42,590 bases of DNA, from assembly GCA_004558185.1 (NCBI GenBank), contig SFDP01000032.1:1-42590 (forward strand), given 5' to 3'. The position numbers and the translations under genes were made by a program. This document shows positions 32,052-39,582 of the stretch, one piece after another. This stretch comes from Lachnospiraceae bacterium. Lineage in GTDB: Bacteria > Bacillota > Clostridia > Lachnospirales > Lachnospiraceae. Each line of letters begins with the position of its first letter. Position 1 is the stretch's first letter. The notes beneath the pieces are model-generated. The model worked only from the letters and a program-made list of their open reading frames with translations. It did no database searches and was not told the DNA's origin.

Positions 32052-32507
32052 ATGAAATGCCCGTTTTGCAGCCATGAAAACACAAGAGTTATAGATTCAA
32101 GACCGGCAGATGAGAACAACTCTATTCGCCGCAGGAGAGTATGTGATGAATGTGGGAAACGGTTTACTACCTACGAGAAGGTGGAAACGATCCCCTTGAT
32201 TGTCATCAAGAAGGACAACAATCGGGAAACCTATGACCGTTCCAAAATTGAAGCTGGTGTATTGCGCGCCTGCCATAAGCGGCCGATCAGTGCTGATCAG
32301 ATCAATGAACTGGTAGATGCAGTGGAAACCGCTGTTTTTAACCGGGAGGAAAAAGAAATCTCAAGCGGCATGATCGGGGAAATGGTGATGAACAAGCTTA
32401 AGGACCTGGATACCGTTGCCTATGTGCGGTTTGCTTCTGTTTATCGGGAGTTTAAGGATATCAATACCTTTATGGATGAACTGAAAAAAGTGATGAGTCA
32501 ATCGTAG
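32052..32507 (+). CDS. nrdR: Transcriptional repressor NrdR
   Basis: A 151-residue repressor of ribonucleotide reductase genes. A zinc ribbon (C3, C6, C31, C34) with the RRRRVCDECGKRFTTYE DNA-binding element is followed by an ATP-cone domain (about 48-140) that senses ATP and dATP. The length is typical. It has its own consensus promoter upstream and a terminator downstream, so it is monocistronic. NrdR boxes of its targets are not in this window. Confidence 0.96.
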   Translation: MKCPFCSHENTRVIDSRPADENNSIRRRRVCDECGKRFTTYEKVETIPLIVIKKDNNRETYDRSKIEAGVLRACHKRPISADQINELVDAVETAVFNREEKEISSGMIGEMVMNKLKDLDTVAYVRFASVYREFKDINTFMDELKKVMSQS

Positions 32508-32514
32508 ATACTCT

Positions 32515-32567
32515 GAATACCCCCCTTTTTTTCAAGTATGCAGCTTGAGAAAAAGGGGTTATTGTTG
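32515..32567 (+). terminator. Terminator after nrdR
   Basis: The CCCCTTTTT tract and its complement AAAAAGGGG, with CAAG/CTTG closing the inner stem, then TTATTGTTGT. The symmetry may make it work in both directions. Confidence 0.75.
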
Positions 32568-32569
32568 TC

Positions 32570-32598
32570 TTGGCAATTCATACAGGATAGGGTATAAT
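32570..32598 (+). promoter_or_regulatory. SigmaA promoter of the yqeG-aro genes
   Basis: TTGGCA (32570-32575), 17 bases, TATAAT (32593-32598), 30 bases before the yqeG start. Confidence 0.85.
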
Positions 32599-32627
32599 CA
32601 TAAAAACGATAAGAGAGGAAGCCGGCT

Positions 32628-33146
32628 GTGCATTTATTTGAATCTTTTTTTCCCAACGAAATTCAATCTTCCACCTATGAAATTCCTTTTGAAGAGTGGT
32701 ATGAGAAGGGCTATCGGGGGGTGATTTTCGACATTGACAACACCCTGGTTCCCCATGGGGCAGATGCAGATGAGAGAAGCATAGCGCTGTTTACCAGACT
32801 TCGGGAAATCGGGTATAAAACGATGCTGCTTTCTAACAATAAGGAACCACGGGTGAAGCGCTTCAATGAACCTATCGGCTCGGGCTATATCTGTAAGGCG
32901 GGCAAACCGGGAGAAAGAAATTATCTAAAAGCGATGGAAGGAATGGGCACCACCAGAGAGAATACCCTGTTCGTAGGAGATCAGCTTTTTACCGACATCT
33001 GGGGAGCAAAACGGGTAGGACTGTACTCTATTCTGGTCAGACCCCTTGATCCCAGGGAAGAAATTCAGATCGTGATGAAACGGTATCTGGAGAGGATTGT
33101 ACTCTTTTTTTATGAAAAAGAGAAGAGAAAGAAAAAAACCGGGTAA
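32628..33146 (+). CDS. yqeG: YqeG-family HAD phosphatase (subfamily IIIA)
   Basis: A 172-residue HAD phosphatase. Motif I is DIDNTLVPHGAD (about 37-48), motif II LLSNNKEPRVKRF, the motif III Lys lies in KAGKPGERNY, and motif IV is VGDQLFTDIWGAKRVG. The physiological substrate of YqeG is not established; in Firmicutes the gene usually lies next to aroE or yqeH. The C-terminus is very basic (EKEKRKKKTG). GTG 32628 follows GAGGAAG. It is first in a transcription unit with the shikimate genes. Confidence 0.9.
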   Translation: MHLFESFFPNEIQSSTYEIPFEEWYEKGYRGVIFDIDNTLVPHGADADERSIALFTRLREIGYKTMLLSNNKEPRVKRFNEPIGSGYICKAGKPGERNYLKAMEGMGTTRENTLFVGDQLFTDIWGAKRVGLYSILVRPLDPREEIQIVMKRYLERIVLFFYEKEKRKKKTG

Positions 33147-33211
33147 TCAGCAGATTGGCAGCTTATTAAAAAAGGATTACTCAAAGCAGGACAAACATGG
33201 AGGTAAGACTT

Positions 33212-34078
33212 ATGATAGATGGGAAAACCAGAACCTGCGGATTAATTGGAAATCCGGTGGAGCATACCATGTCACCCCTTATCCACAATATGCTTGCTGA
33301 GAAATTAGATATTCCTATGGTATATGTCCCTTTTTTGGTGGAGGAGGATTTGGCAAAGGCGATTGAAGGAGCCTGGCATCTGAATCTGTTGGGGCTGAAT
33401 GTAACGGTACCCTATAAAAGTCAGGTGATGGACAGCCTGGTTGACTGCCATGAGCTGGCTGCCAAAATCGGTGCAGTGAATACACTGGTGCGCAAGGAGA
33501 AGGGCTTTAAGGGATATAATACGGATATCTCCGGTCTCTACCGGGCTATGAGCAGTGAAGGGATATCCATTCAGGGAGAGACGGTTATCGTATTGGGGGC
33601 AGGAGGTGCAGCAAGGGCAGTAGCTTTTCTTTTGGCTTCCTATGGCGCATCGCAGGTATATCTGCTTAATCGCAGTCTTTCGAAGGCGCAGGAGGTGGCC
33701 CGAGAGGTGAATCAGGCCTTTGAAAAAGAGTGTATCCAGGCTATGGCCTTAACGGACTATCAAAGACTTCCCGAAGAACCGATGCTCTGCATTCAGGCCA
33801 CCAGTGTGGGGTTGGCTCCACAGGTGGATAAGGCGGTGATTGAGGAGGAGGATTTTTACCGGCGGATACATACCGGATATGATTTGATTTATCGGCCCTC
33901 CAGAACTAGATTTATGCAGTTGGTGGAGCGTTGCGGAGGCAGGGCCTATCATGGACTGAAAATGCTGCTTTATCAAGGCGTGGAGGCCTTTGAGCTTTGG
34001 AATAAAGTGAAAATAGAGGAAGCACTGGCATTGGAGATTTATGAACGGATGAAAGGTGAAATGGGCATTGAAGAATAA
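33212..34078 (+). CDS. aroE: Shikimate dehydrogenase
   Basis: A 288-residue NADPH-dependent enzyme reducing 3-dehydroshikimate to shikimate. The substrate lobe has GNPVEHTMSPLIHNM (the Ser binds substrate) and NVTVPYKSQV with the catalytic Lys. NTDISGL and the nucleotide-binding GAGGAARAVAF follow near residues 100-140. The C-terminal MLLYQGVEAFELW is typical. An ATG at 33197 is in frame, but its own GGAGG serves as the site for ATG 33212, which gives the usual start. It overlaps the next gene, so translation is coupled. Confidence 0.94.
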   Translation: MIDGKTRTCGLIGNPVEHTMSPLIHNMLAEKLDIPMVYVPFLVEEDLAKAIEGAWHLNLLGLNVTVPYKSQVMDSLVDCHELAAKIGAVNTLVRKEKGFKGYNTDISGLYRAMSSEGISIQGETVIVLGAGGAARAVAFLLASYGASQVYLLNRSLSKAQEVAREVNQAFEKECIQAMALTDYQRLPEEPMLCIQATSVGLAPQVDKAVIEEEDFYRRIHTGYDLIYRPSRTRFMQLVERCGGRAYHGLKMLLYQGVEAFELWNKVKIEEALALEIYERMKGEMGIEE

Positions 34079-34601
34079 TTTGATTTTTATAGGCTACATG
34101 GGCTGCGGCAAGACAAGCGTGGGGAAATGTCTTGCAGGGAAGCTGGGGACAGCCTTTCTGGATACGGATCAGTGGATTGAGGAGCAGCAGGGCTGTATGA
34201 TCAGCACCATTTTTTCCACACAGGGAGAAGAGGCTTTTCGAAACATGGAGACAGACTGCCTGAGAACCTTCCTTGATCAGGAAATAGAAGGAGTGATTGC
34301 TGTAGGAGGAGGTCTTCCTTTACGGGAGGAGAATCGAAAGCTGCTGAATCGTCTGGGGAAGGTCATTTACCTGAGAGTTCAGCCGGAAACGGTTTATGAG
34401 AGGCTGAAAGCGGATACCACAAGACCTCTGCTGCAAACGGCTGATCCGAAAGAAACGATCAAGGAAATGCTGAAGCTGCGGGAGGCGGCCTATATGGCAG
34501 CAGCGGATGTGGTGGTTGAGGCAGATCGAAAGATTCCTGAGGAGCTTGCGGCAGAAATTATTTGTAGGGTATTAAACGGTGAGACAAAAAAGTGGGAATG
34601 A
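34068..34601 (+). CDS. aroK: Shikimate kinase
   Basis: A 177-residue P-loop kinase that phosphorylates shikimate at the 3-hydroxyl. Walker A GYMGCGKTSVG is at about residues 8-18, followed by DTDQWIEEQQG and a central VIAVGGGLPLREEN that binds shikimate. The lid region TRPLL is near 113. TTG 34068 is preferred: it gives MKNNLIFIGYMG, with AAAGGTG upstream. GTG 34056 would add four residues. The gene overlaps the end of aroE by 11 bases. Confidence 0.93.
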   Translation: MKNNLIFIGYMGCGKTSVGKCLAGKLGTAFLDTDQWIEEQQGCMISTIFSTQGEEAFRNMETDCLRTFLDQEIEGVIAVGGGLPLREENRKLLNRLGKVIYLRVQPETVYERLKADTTRPLLQTADPKETIKEMLKLREAAYMAAADVVVEADRKIPEELAAEIICRVLNGETKKWE

Positions 34602-34626
34602 AGAAAGTGGAAGGGGGAAGGAAAAC

Positions 34627-35055
34627 TTGAAAATTTTAGTTATTAATGGCCCCAATTTGAATTTTTTGGGAATCAGGGAAAGGGGAATCTATGGTACGAC
34701 AGATTATAATGGCTTGGTTGAGATGATTCAGCAAAAGGGCAGGGAATGCGGCTGCCAGATTGAAGTATTCCAGAGTAATCATGAGGGAGCCATTATTGAC
34801 CGCATTCAGGAGGCTTATTTTGATGGAACAGAAGGGATAGTGATTAATCCGGGAGCCTTTACTCATTACAGCTATGCCATTCGTGATGCACTGGCCAGTA
34901 TCACAGTCTGTAAGGTGGAAATCCATATTTCGGATATCACGGCAAGAGAAGAATTCAGAAAGATATCGGTAACGAAGGAGGCCTGTGACAAACAGATTTA
35001 TGGTCATGGCTTAGACGGATATCTGGAAGCAATAGATTTTTTGCTTGCCAAATAA
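34627..35055 (+). CDS. aroQ: 3-dehydroquinate dehydratase, type II
   Basis: A 142-residue dodecameric dehydratase making 3-dehydroshikimate from 3-dehydroquinate. The family motifs ILVINGPNLNFLG (start), the catalytic Tyr in RGIYGTTDY, QSNHEGAIID, INPGAFTHYSYAIRDA and EIHISDITAREEFR with the catalytic His are all present. The frame is open from 34579, but TTG 34627 after GGGGGAAGG gives the normal length and start. With aroE and aroK it covers three successive steps of the shikimate pathway. Confidence 0.95.
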   Translation: MKILVINGPNLNFLGIRERGIYGTTDYNGLVEMIQQKGRECGCQIEVFQSNHEGAIIDRIQEAYFDGTEGIVINPGAFTHYSYAIRDALASITVCKVEIHISDITAREEFRKISVTKEACDKQIYGHGLDGYLEAIDFLLAK

Positions 35056-35073
35056 TACATAATAGGATAAAAT
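35045..35073 (+). promoter_or_regulatory. SigmaA promoter of efp
   Basis: TTGCCA (35045-35050, inside the end of aroQ), 17 bases, TAAAAT (35068-35073), 39 bases before the efp ATG. Confidence 0.75.
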
Positions 35074-35112
35074 AGTTGAGAATTGTAATGTGTCGTTTAG
35101 GAGGAAAAAAGA

Positions 35113-35670
35113 ATGATTTCAGCAGGTGATTTCAGAAATGGTATTACTATCGAGTTGGATAATAATATCTTTCAGATTATTGAATTTCAGCACGTAAAAC
35201 CGGGTAAAGGTGCGGCTTTCGTTAGAACTAAACTGAAAAATATCAAGAGTGGAGGCGTTGTAGAGAAGACCTTCCGCCCTACGGAGAAATGTCCCCAGGC
35301 TCGTATTGACAGACAGGATATGCAGTATCTGTATTCAGATGGAGACTTATATCACTTTATGGATCAGGAAACCTTCGAGCAGATTGCACTAAATGAAGAA
35401 TCTGTAGGAGATGCACTTAAATTCGTTAAAGAGAATGATATTTGTAAGGTTTGTTCTCATAATGGCAGTGTGTTTGCCATTGAACCGCCTTTATTTGTGG
35501 AACTGGAGATTACCGAGACGGAGCCGGGCTTCAAGGGAGATACGGCAACAGGAGCGACCAAGCCGGCTGTAGTGGAAACGGGAGCTACCGTATATGTTCC
35601 TTTATTTGTGGAATTAGGGGACAAGATTAAGATTGACACCCGTACCGGAGAGTATTTATCCAGAGTATAG
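35113..35670 (+). CDS. efp: Translation elongation factor P
   Basis: A 185-residue three-domain factor that relieves ribosome stalling at proline runs. Domain I (KOW-like) has the tip loop PGKGAAF with K32, the residue modified in many bacteria. Domains II and III are OB folds, ending in the signature VELGDKIKIDTRTGEYLSRV. The length is standard. AGGAGG precedes ATG 35113. It has its own promoter and a strong terminator. Lys at the tip fits Firmicutes-type EF-P. Confidence 0.97.
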   Translation: MISAGDFRNGITIELDNNIFQIIEFQHVKPGKGAAFVRTKLKNIKSGGVVEKTFRPTEKCPQARIDRQDMQYLYSDGDLYHFMDQETFEQIALNEESVGDALKFVKENDICKVCSHNGSVFAIEPPLFVELEITETEPGFKGDTATGATKPAVVETGATVYVPLFVELGDKIKIDTRTGEYLSRV

Positions 35671-35700
35671 TTCATAACTGTAATTCGATAAGAGGTTTGT

Positions 35701-35737
35701 AAGACAACAGGGTATTCCTGTTGTCTTTTTATTTTTC
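35701..35737 (+). terminator. Terminator after efp
   Basis: A perfect 11-base stem (AAGACAACAGG, 35701-35711, with 35717-35727), a five-base loop and TTTTTATTTTT. Confidence 0.95.
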
Positions 35738-35908
35738 AAAAAGGATTATCACACTTTAACGGGTGGAGGGTGGTGGAATGAATTGCCTTATCGTAGTTTA
35801 TTCCATCAGGAATTTGTACGGAGGCGTCACAAATTCAGTGAGTGCAGAATAAAAGCTGAGACTTTTTCTGCTATTCTTCTGCCCAAGACGCTTCGGAATG
35901 GAGAAATT

Positions 35909-36880
35909 ATGGAATTACAGAATTTTACAGAAAAAATTATGGAGGCATTACAGGAATTTTATGGCTCCGATACACGCATTGAAACGCATCAGGTTTATAA
36001 AAATAATGGACTTAAATTACAGGGAGTTTGTGTACTTACACCCCAGAAAAATATTGCACCGACTATCTATCTGAACCATTTCTTTGAGCAGTATCGGCAG
36101 GGAATGGAGTTTGGAGAGATATTGAATCAAATCATAGCCCTGTATGAAGAAAACCGGTTATCCCAGAATTTGGATGTTGATTTTTTCATGGATTACCATA
36201 AGGTAAAAAGGAGGCTGGTGCTGCGCCTGATTCATAAAGAGAAAAACAAAGAGCTGCTTGATCAGATACCTTATCGGAGTTTTCATGATTTGGCTATTGT
36301 CTGCCACTGCCTGATGATGAATGAAGCAATCGGAACCGGTTCCATTCTGATTTACAAGCATCATCTTCAGACATGGGGGATTGATCAGGAGGAGATGTTT
36401 CGCCAGGCAGCAGAGAATAGCCCCAGGCTGCAACCCTGCAGTATGCAAAAAATGGGAGATATGCTGAAGGAAATCATGGGGAGAGCCGTAGAAGAAAGGA
36501 TAGAGGAAATCTGCAGGGAGTATCCGCAGGATAAGGAAGCCTTTCTTAAACGAACCATGGACAATATGGAAAAAGAAATAGACGACTGTGATATACCCAT
36601 GTATGTGTTAACCAATGAGGGAAGATATTATGGGGCTGCCTGTTTGCTGTATGATGGAGTCTTGGAACAAATAGGGGAGGAATTGAAGGGAGATTTTTAT
36701 ATCCTGCCCAGTTCTGTGCATGAGATCATTTTAGTGGCCAGACGGGAAGGAGATAAAGATGAAGTTTTCAGTGAAATGGTACGTCAGGTAAATGCCAGTC
36801 AGGTGGATCCACAGGAGTGGCTGTCAGATCATGCTTATTTGTACAGCAGAAAGGAAAAGCGGATCATTTTATTAGAATAG
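35909..36880 (+). CDS. DUF5688 family protein
   Basis: A 323-residue soluble protein of a family common in Lachnospiraceae, function unknown. No signal peptide or membrane span is visible. The N-terminal part is alpha/beta (FTEKIMEALQEFYG, VYKNNGLKLQGVCVL). Near residues 135-200 comes DLAIVCHCLMM and a helical stretch. The C-terminal part has DIPMYVLTNEGRYYGAACLLY and FYILPSSVHEIILV, resembling a repeated alpha/beta unit. The frame is open from 35783, but ATG 35909 follows a TGGAG site and the extra 42 residues look unlike the family. No operon partner. Confidence 0.8.
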   Translation: MELQNFTEKIMEALQEFYGSDTRIETHQVYKNNGLKLQGVCVLTPQKNIAPTIYLNHFFEQYRQGMEFGEILNQIIALYEENRLSQNLDVDFFMDYHKVKRRLVLRLIHKEKNKELLDQIPYRSFHDLAIVCHCLMMNEAIGTGSILIYKHHLQTWGIDQEEMFRQAAENSPRLQPCSMQKMGDMLKEIMGRAVEERIEEICREYPQDKEAFLKRTMDNMEKEIDDCDIPMYVLTNEGRYYGAACLLYDGVLEQIGEELKGDFYILPSSVHEIILVARREGDKDEVFSEMVRQVNASQVDPQEWLSDHAYLYSRKEKRIILLE

Positions 36881-36976
36881 AGTAAAAAACTGGAAGTGTT
36901 TACTTTCTTATTTGGGCAGTATCGCAAGCAGAGCCGGCAATATTCCTTTTTATCTGGGCAAGGCTTGCGATATTGC
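36881..36976 (+). repeat. Dispersed repeat copy with an imperfect hairpin
   Basis: The stretch from GAGTAAAAA (36880) through TTTACTTTCTTATTTGGGCA to ATCGCAAGCAGA resembles both tandem repeats before ftsZ. Here it also forms a stem: GCAGTATCGCAAGC (36916-36929) with GCTTGCGATATTGC (36963-36976), one G-T pair. It directly follows the DUF5688 stop and may act as a transcript end. Confidence 0.6.
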
Positions 36977-37074
36977 ATCGAGATAATGGGAAAATGTGTA
37001 AAATGTGAAAATTAATGCTTACCTGAAATGTAGACTAGACAATGAGGCAAATATGTGTTATTATATCTTTCGGA

Positions 37075-37103
37075 TTGTAATAATTTTGTAATATTTTTAC
37101 TGT
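37075..37103 (+). promoter_or_regulatory. Probable promoter of tRNA-Arg
   Basis: TTGTAA (37075-37080), 17 bases, TACTGT (37098-37103), about 12 bases before the tRNA. Confidence 0.45.
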
Positions 37104-37115
37104 CCACACATTTAT

Positions 37116-37187
37116 GCACCCGTAGTCTAATGGATAGAACGGAGGCCTCCGACGCCTTTAATGCAGGTTCGATTCCTGCCGGGTGCA
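37116..37187 (+). tRNA. tRNA-Arg (anticodon CCG)
   Basis: A 72-base cloverleaf: acceptor GCACCCG/CGGGTGC with discriminator A, anticodon arm GAGGC-CTCCGAC-GCCTT and T arm GCAGG-TTCGATT-CCTGC. The loop CTCCGAC gives anticodon CCG, reading the arginine codon CGG. CCA is not encoded. A reading frame crossing it is spurious. Confidence 0.95.
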
Positions 37188-37210
37188 TTTGTTTTTTGAA
37201 AGGAGTTTTT

Positions 37211-38479
37211 ATGGAAAACCAAAACCGGAAGGATAAGGTTGGCGGTGGAGTAAAATATCTTAAGGTTCACCTAATCAATCTGTTTCTGATGTGTAAGGAA
37301 AATAGAAAGACGACCATTCTGACCGCTGTTTTTTTGGCAGTAGTGATCGTGGCCCTAGCGCTGAGTATTATGGCAGAAAAAAAGTCAACTACGACTGCGG
37401 TAATTGTACCGGAGGATAGTAGTATCGATGCTGAAACAGAAGTGGTTGCTGTACCGGAAGAAGCATTGGAAAAGGATGCCTATCCCGAAGTAAATAACCT
37501 GATCAAGCAGTATTATCAGGCACTGGTGGAAGGAGATATGGAGACCATTCGAAGCATTAAAAGCAGTGTTGATGACAAGGAAGAAATCACCATTGTTGAG
37601 AAAAGTGCATATATTGAGGCTTATCCAATGATCACGGTTTATACCAAGAAGGGACCCGTGGAGGGCTCTTTTGTGGCTTATGTGCATTATGAGGTGAAAT
37701 TCCTTGATCATGATATTACCGTACCGGGAGTAAATCCACTGTATATCTGTCAGAGAGAGGATGGAAGCTATTTCATTAATGAAGATGTGGATGCAGAAAC
37801 GGTAGAGTATATTAAGACGGTTACGGCTCATAATGATGTAATTGATTTATATAATACGGTGCAGGTACAGTACAATGAGGTATTGACTCAGAATGAAGAA
37901 TTAAGTGCTTTTCTTACTCAGCTACCGGAACGGTTAAAGGAGTCGGTAAGCCTTGCGCTTGCAAAGAAGGAGGCGGAGAACGCTCCTGAGGAGCCAGAAG
38001 AGGTTGCGGCTGCTGCAGAGGAGATTACAGTAGTCACTAAGGTAAAGGCTACGGATGTGGTGAACGTCAGGAGTTCGGACAGTGTGGAAGCCGATCGAAT
38101 CGGAAAAACTACTCAGGGACAGATATTGGATTTACTCGAAGAAAGAGTTAATGGCTGGTCTAAGGTAGAATTTGAAGGAAAAGAGGGATTTATTAAGAGT
38201 GAGTTCTTAGAACCGGAGGAAACCATGGTAGTATCCGCAGAGGAAGTTCAGGCTGCTCAGGAAGAAACCTCAGATTCGACTTCTGAAAATGGGGAGACCA
38301 CGAAGGGAACTCTAACGGATACGGTCAATGTAAGAAGAACAGCAGGCACTGACGGAGATAAGCTGGGACAGTTGGCGGAAGGAAGCACTGTGGAAATTCT
38401 TGAAAAGCTGTCCAGCGGCTGGACTAAGATTAAGTATAACGATGGTGAGGCCTATGTAAAATCTGACTTTGTCGAGTAA
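37211..38479 (+). CDS. Membrane-anchored protein with two bacterial SH3 domains
   Basis: A 422-residue protein. A short basic tail and one membrane span (about residues 34-57) precede an extracellular NTF2-like region (about 85-210, with YYQALVEGDMETIRSI) and a helical, coiled-coil stretch (about 215-270). Two SH3b repeats follow, near 280-340 (VVNVRSSDSVEADRIGKT) and 362-422 (TVNVRRTAGTDGDKLGQL), split by an acidic Ser/Thr/Glu linker. SH3b domains bind cell-wall peptides. No catalytic hydrolase domain is present, so it is probably a structural or sensory envelope protein. ATG 37211 follows AAAGGAG; the frame runs back through the tRNA only by chance. Confidence 0.85.
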   Translation: MENQNRKDKVGGGVKYLKVHLINLFLMCKENRKTTILTAVFLAVVIVALALSIMAEKKSTTTAVIVPEDSSIDAETEVVAVPEEALEKDAYPEVNNLIKQYYQALVEGDMETIRSIKSSVDDKEEITIVEKSAYIEAYPMITVYTKKGPVEGSFVAYVHYEVKFLDHDITVPGVNPLYICQREDGSYFINEDVDAETVEYIKTVTAHNDVIDLYNTVQVQYNEVLTQNEELSAFLTQLPERLKESVSLALAKKEAENAPEEPEEVAAAAEEITVVTKVKATDVVNVRSSDSVEADRIGKTTQGQILDLLEERVNGWSKVEFEGKEGFIKSEFLEPEETMVVSAEEVQAAQEETSDSTSENGETTKGTLTDTVNVRRTAGTDGDKLGQLAEGSTVEILEKLSSGWTKIKYNDGEAYVKSDFVE

Positions 38480-38523
38480 ATCGAAGAAGGCAGATTTCGT
38501 ACAAAAATCGAATAAGAATGAAT

Positions 38524-38567
38524 AAATCCCGGGTGCAGATGGGAAACTATCTGTAGTCGGGATTTGT
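38524..38567 (+). terminator. Terminator after the SH3 protein gene
   Basis: An outer stem AAATCCCG/CGGGATTT with an inner CAGAT/ATCTG pair, then a modest T-rich tail. Confidence 0.65.
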
Positions 38568-38652
38568 GTTTAATATTTTACCGTCTGCGATGCAGAATAA
38601 GGAAAATAGTGGTAATGAATTAAAGCTATGTCAGGTGACTGAATGAGGCAAT

Positions 38653-38775
38653 GTGGTGGCAGCATTGATTGAGGCCAACAGCTTGATAGAAACACAGGCA
38701 GCAAATCAGACGAAATATGAATGTGTCAGGATACCAGGCGCAGAGTATTTTGAAATGGAGGAGAAGTTTGAATAA
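38653..38775 (+). CDS. Small open frame overlapping the next gene
   Basis: Forty codons from GTG 38653 (or GTG 38656), with GAGG upstream. The product is acidic and Gln/Glu/Ala-rich (LIEANSLIETQAANQT). Its TAA overlaps the TTG start of the following gene by 8 bases, the geometry of translational coupling. No family is recognised. It could be a true small protein or a coupling leader. Confidence 0.4.
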   Translation: MVAALIEANSLIETQAANQTKYECVRIPGAEYFEMEEKFE

Positions 38776-39199
38776 GGATGATATTACAATTTTGAAAAGT
38801 ATACAGAAGAATACGGAGATGGCTATGAAGGCTATTGACACGATTGAACCTAAGGTACAGGATAGGGATTTGGAAGCTTTACTGGCAAAAACCAGTCAGC
38901 AATATGCCGATTTACATCAGAAGTCAGTCACCAGTCTGCTAGAAGCAAGGGTGGAGCCAAAGGGAGTCGGCGGGTTGGAGCAGTTCATGCTGGTAGGCAG
39001 TATTAATGGAAATACTCTGCTGAATACTTCCACCAGTCATATCGCAGAATTGATGATTAAAGGAAGTAACATGGGGATCACCAGTCTGAATAAAACACTA
39101 AATCATAATCCCCATGGTGAACAGGCTTCCATGTCCTTGGCCAGAGAACTTATTCAGATGGAACAGAAAAATCTGGAAGAGTATAAAAAATATTTGTAA
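38768..39199 (+). CDS. Conserved helical protein, ferritin-like bundle, function unknown
   Basis: A 143-residue protein that looks all-helical: four amphipathic helices at about 4-27, 30-60, 80-108 and 115-143. The first runs DDITILKSIQKNTEMAMKAIDTI, and the third has NTLLNTSTSHIAELMIKGSNMGI. Similar proteins occur widely in Lachnospiraceae as uncharacterised ferritin-like or DUF2383-like bundles. No metal-binding EXXH pattern is clear. TTG 38768 follows GGAGGAG. An upstream frame from 38717 would add 17 unlikely residues. It probably forms a unit with the small frame before it. Confidence 0.7.
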   Translation: MNKDDITILKSIQKNTEMAMKAIDTIEPKVQDRDLEALLAKTSQQYADLHQKSVTSLLEARVEPKGVGGLEQFMLVGSINGNTLLNTSTSHIAELMIKGSNMGITSLNKTLNHNPHGEQASMSLARELIQMEQKNLEEYKKYL

Positions 39200-39208
39200 C
39201 TATTCAGA

Positions 39209-39279
39209 GCCATGTAAATTTTCAATGAAATGAACCTTCTGTTAGCATGAATCGACATATCATTGAAAATTTATATGGC
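39209..39279. repeat. 20-base inverted repeat with a 31-base loop
   Basis: Arms 39209-39228 and 39260-39279 pair at 19 of 20 positions. The arms are AT-rich and no T-run follows on either strand, so it does not look like a simple terminator. Confidence 0.75.
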
Positions 39280-39433
39280 AAAGTAGTCATATGAGCAAAA
39301 GGAAAGCTGTGTAACAGTGATTTTGCAAATGGGGTTTTGAATAGACAATATATGTAAAGGAAAGTCTCAGAGAGTGCTGGAAATACAAAAATACCTGTAT
39401 ACAAAAAATTTTCCAATTTAATGCAGAAAAGTG

Positions 39434-39515
39434 TTGCGAAGAAGAGGAAAGTATTATAAAATAGACAGGACAAAGGCGTCGGGCATGGTAGGGAGGAGAC
39501 TACCATGCCCATTTT
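39434..39515 (+). promoter_or_regulatory. gdhA promoter followed by a terminator-like hairpin in the leader
   Basis: TTGCGA (39434-39439), 17 bases, TAAAAT (39457-39462). About 12 bases after the expected start comes a perfect 11-base stem (GGGCATGGTAG at 39481-39491 with 39500-39510) followed by ATTTTT. The gdhA ATG is 70 bases further. This could be an attenuator, or the terminator of a very short transcript. Confidence 0.5.
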
Positions 39516-39582
39516 TAGGTAAAATCACAGGATTTCACCTGGAAAGAGCAAATAAACGTTCAAAATAAGGAGGATATGAAGG

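Noticed and set aside
35783..35908. 42-residue extension of the DUF5688 protein
   Set aside because: It lacks a ribosome binding site, is basic and unlike the family. ATG 35909 is better placed.
37055..37210. N-terminal extension of the SH3 protein frame running through the tRNA gene
   Set aside because: The sequence is a clear tRNA-Arg cloverleaf, and ATG 37211 has a strong ribosome binding site with a normal membrane-anchor start.
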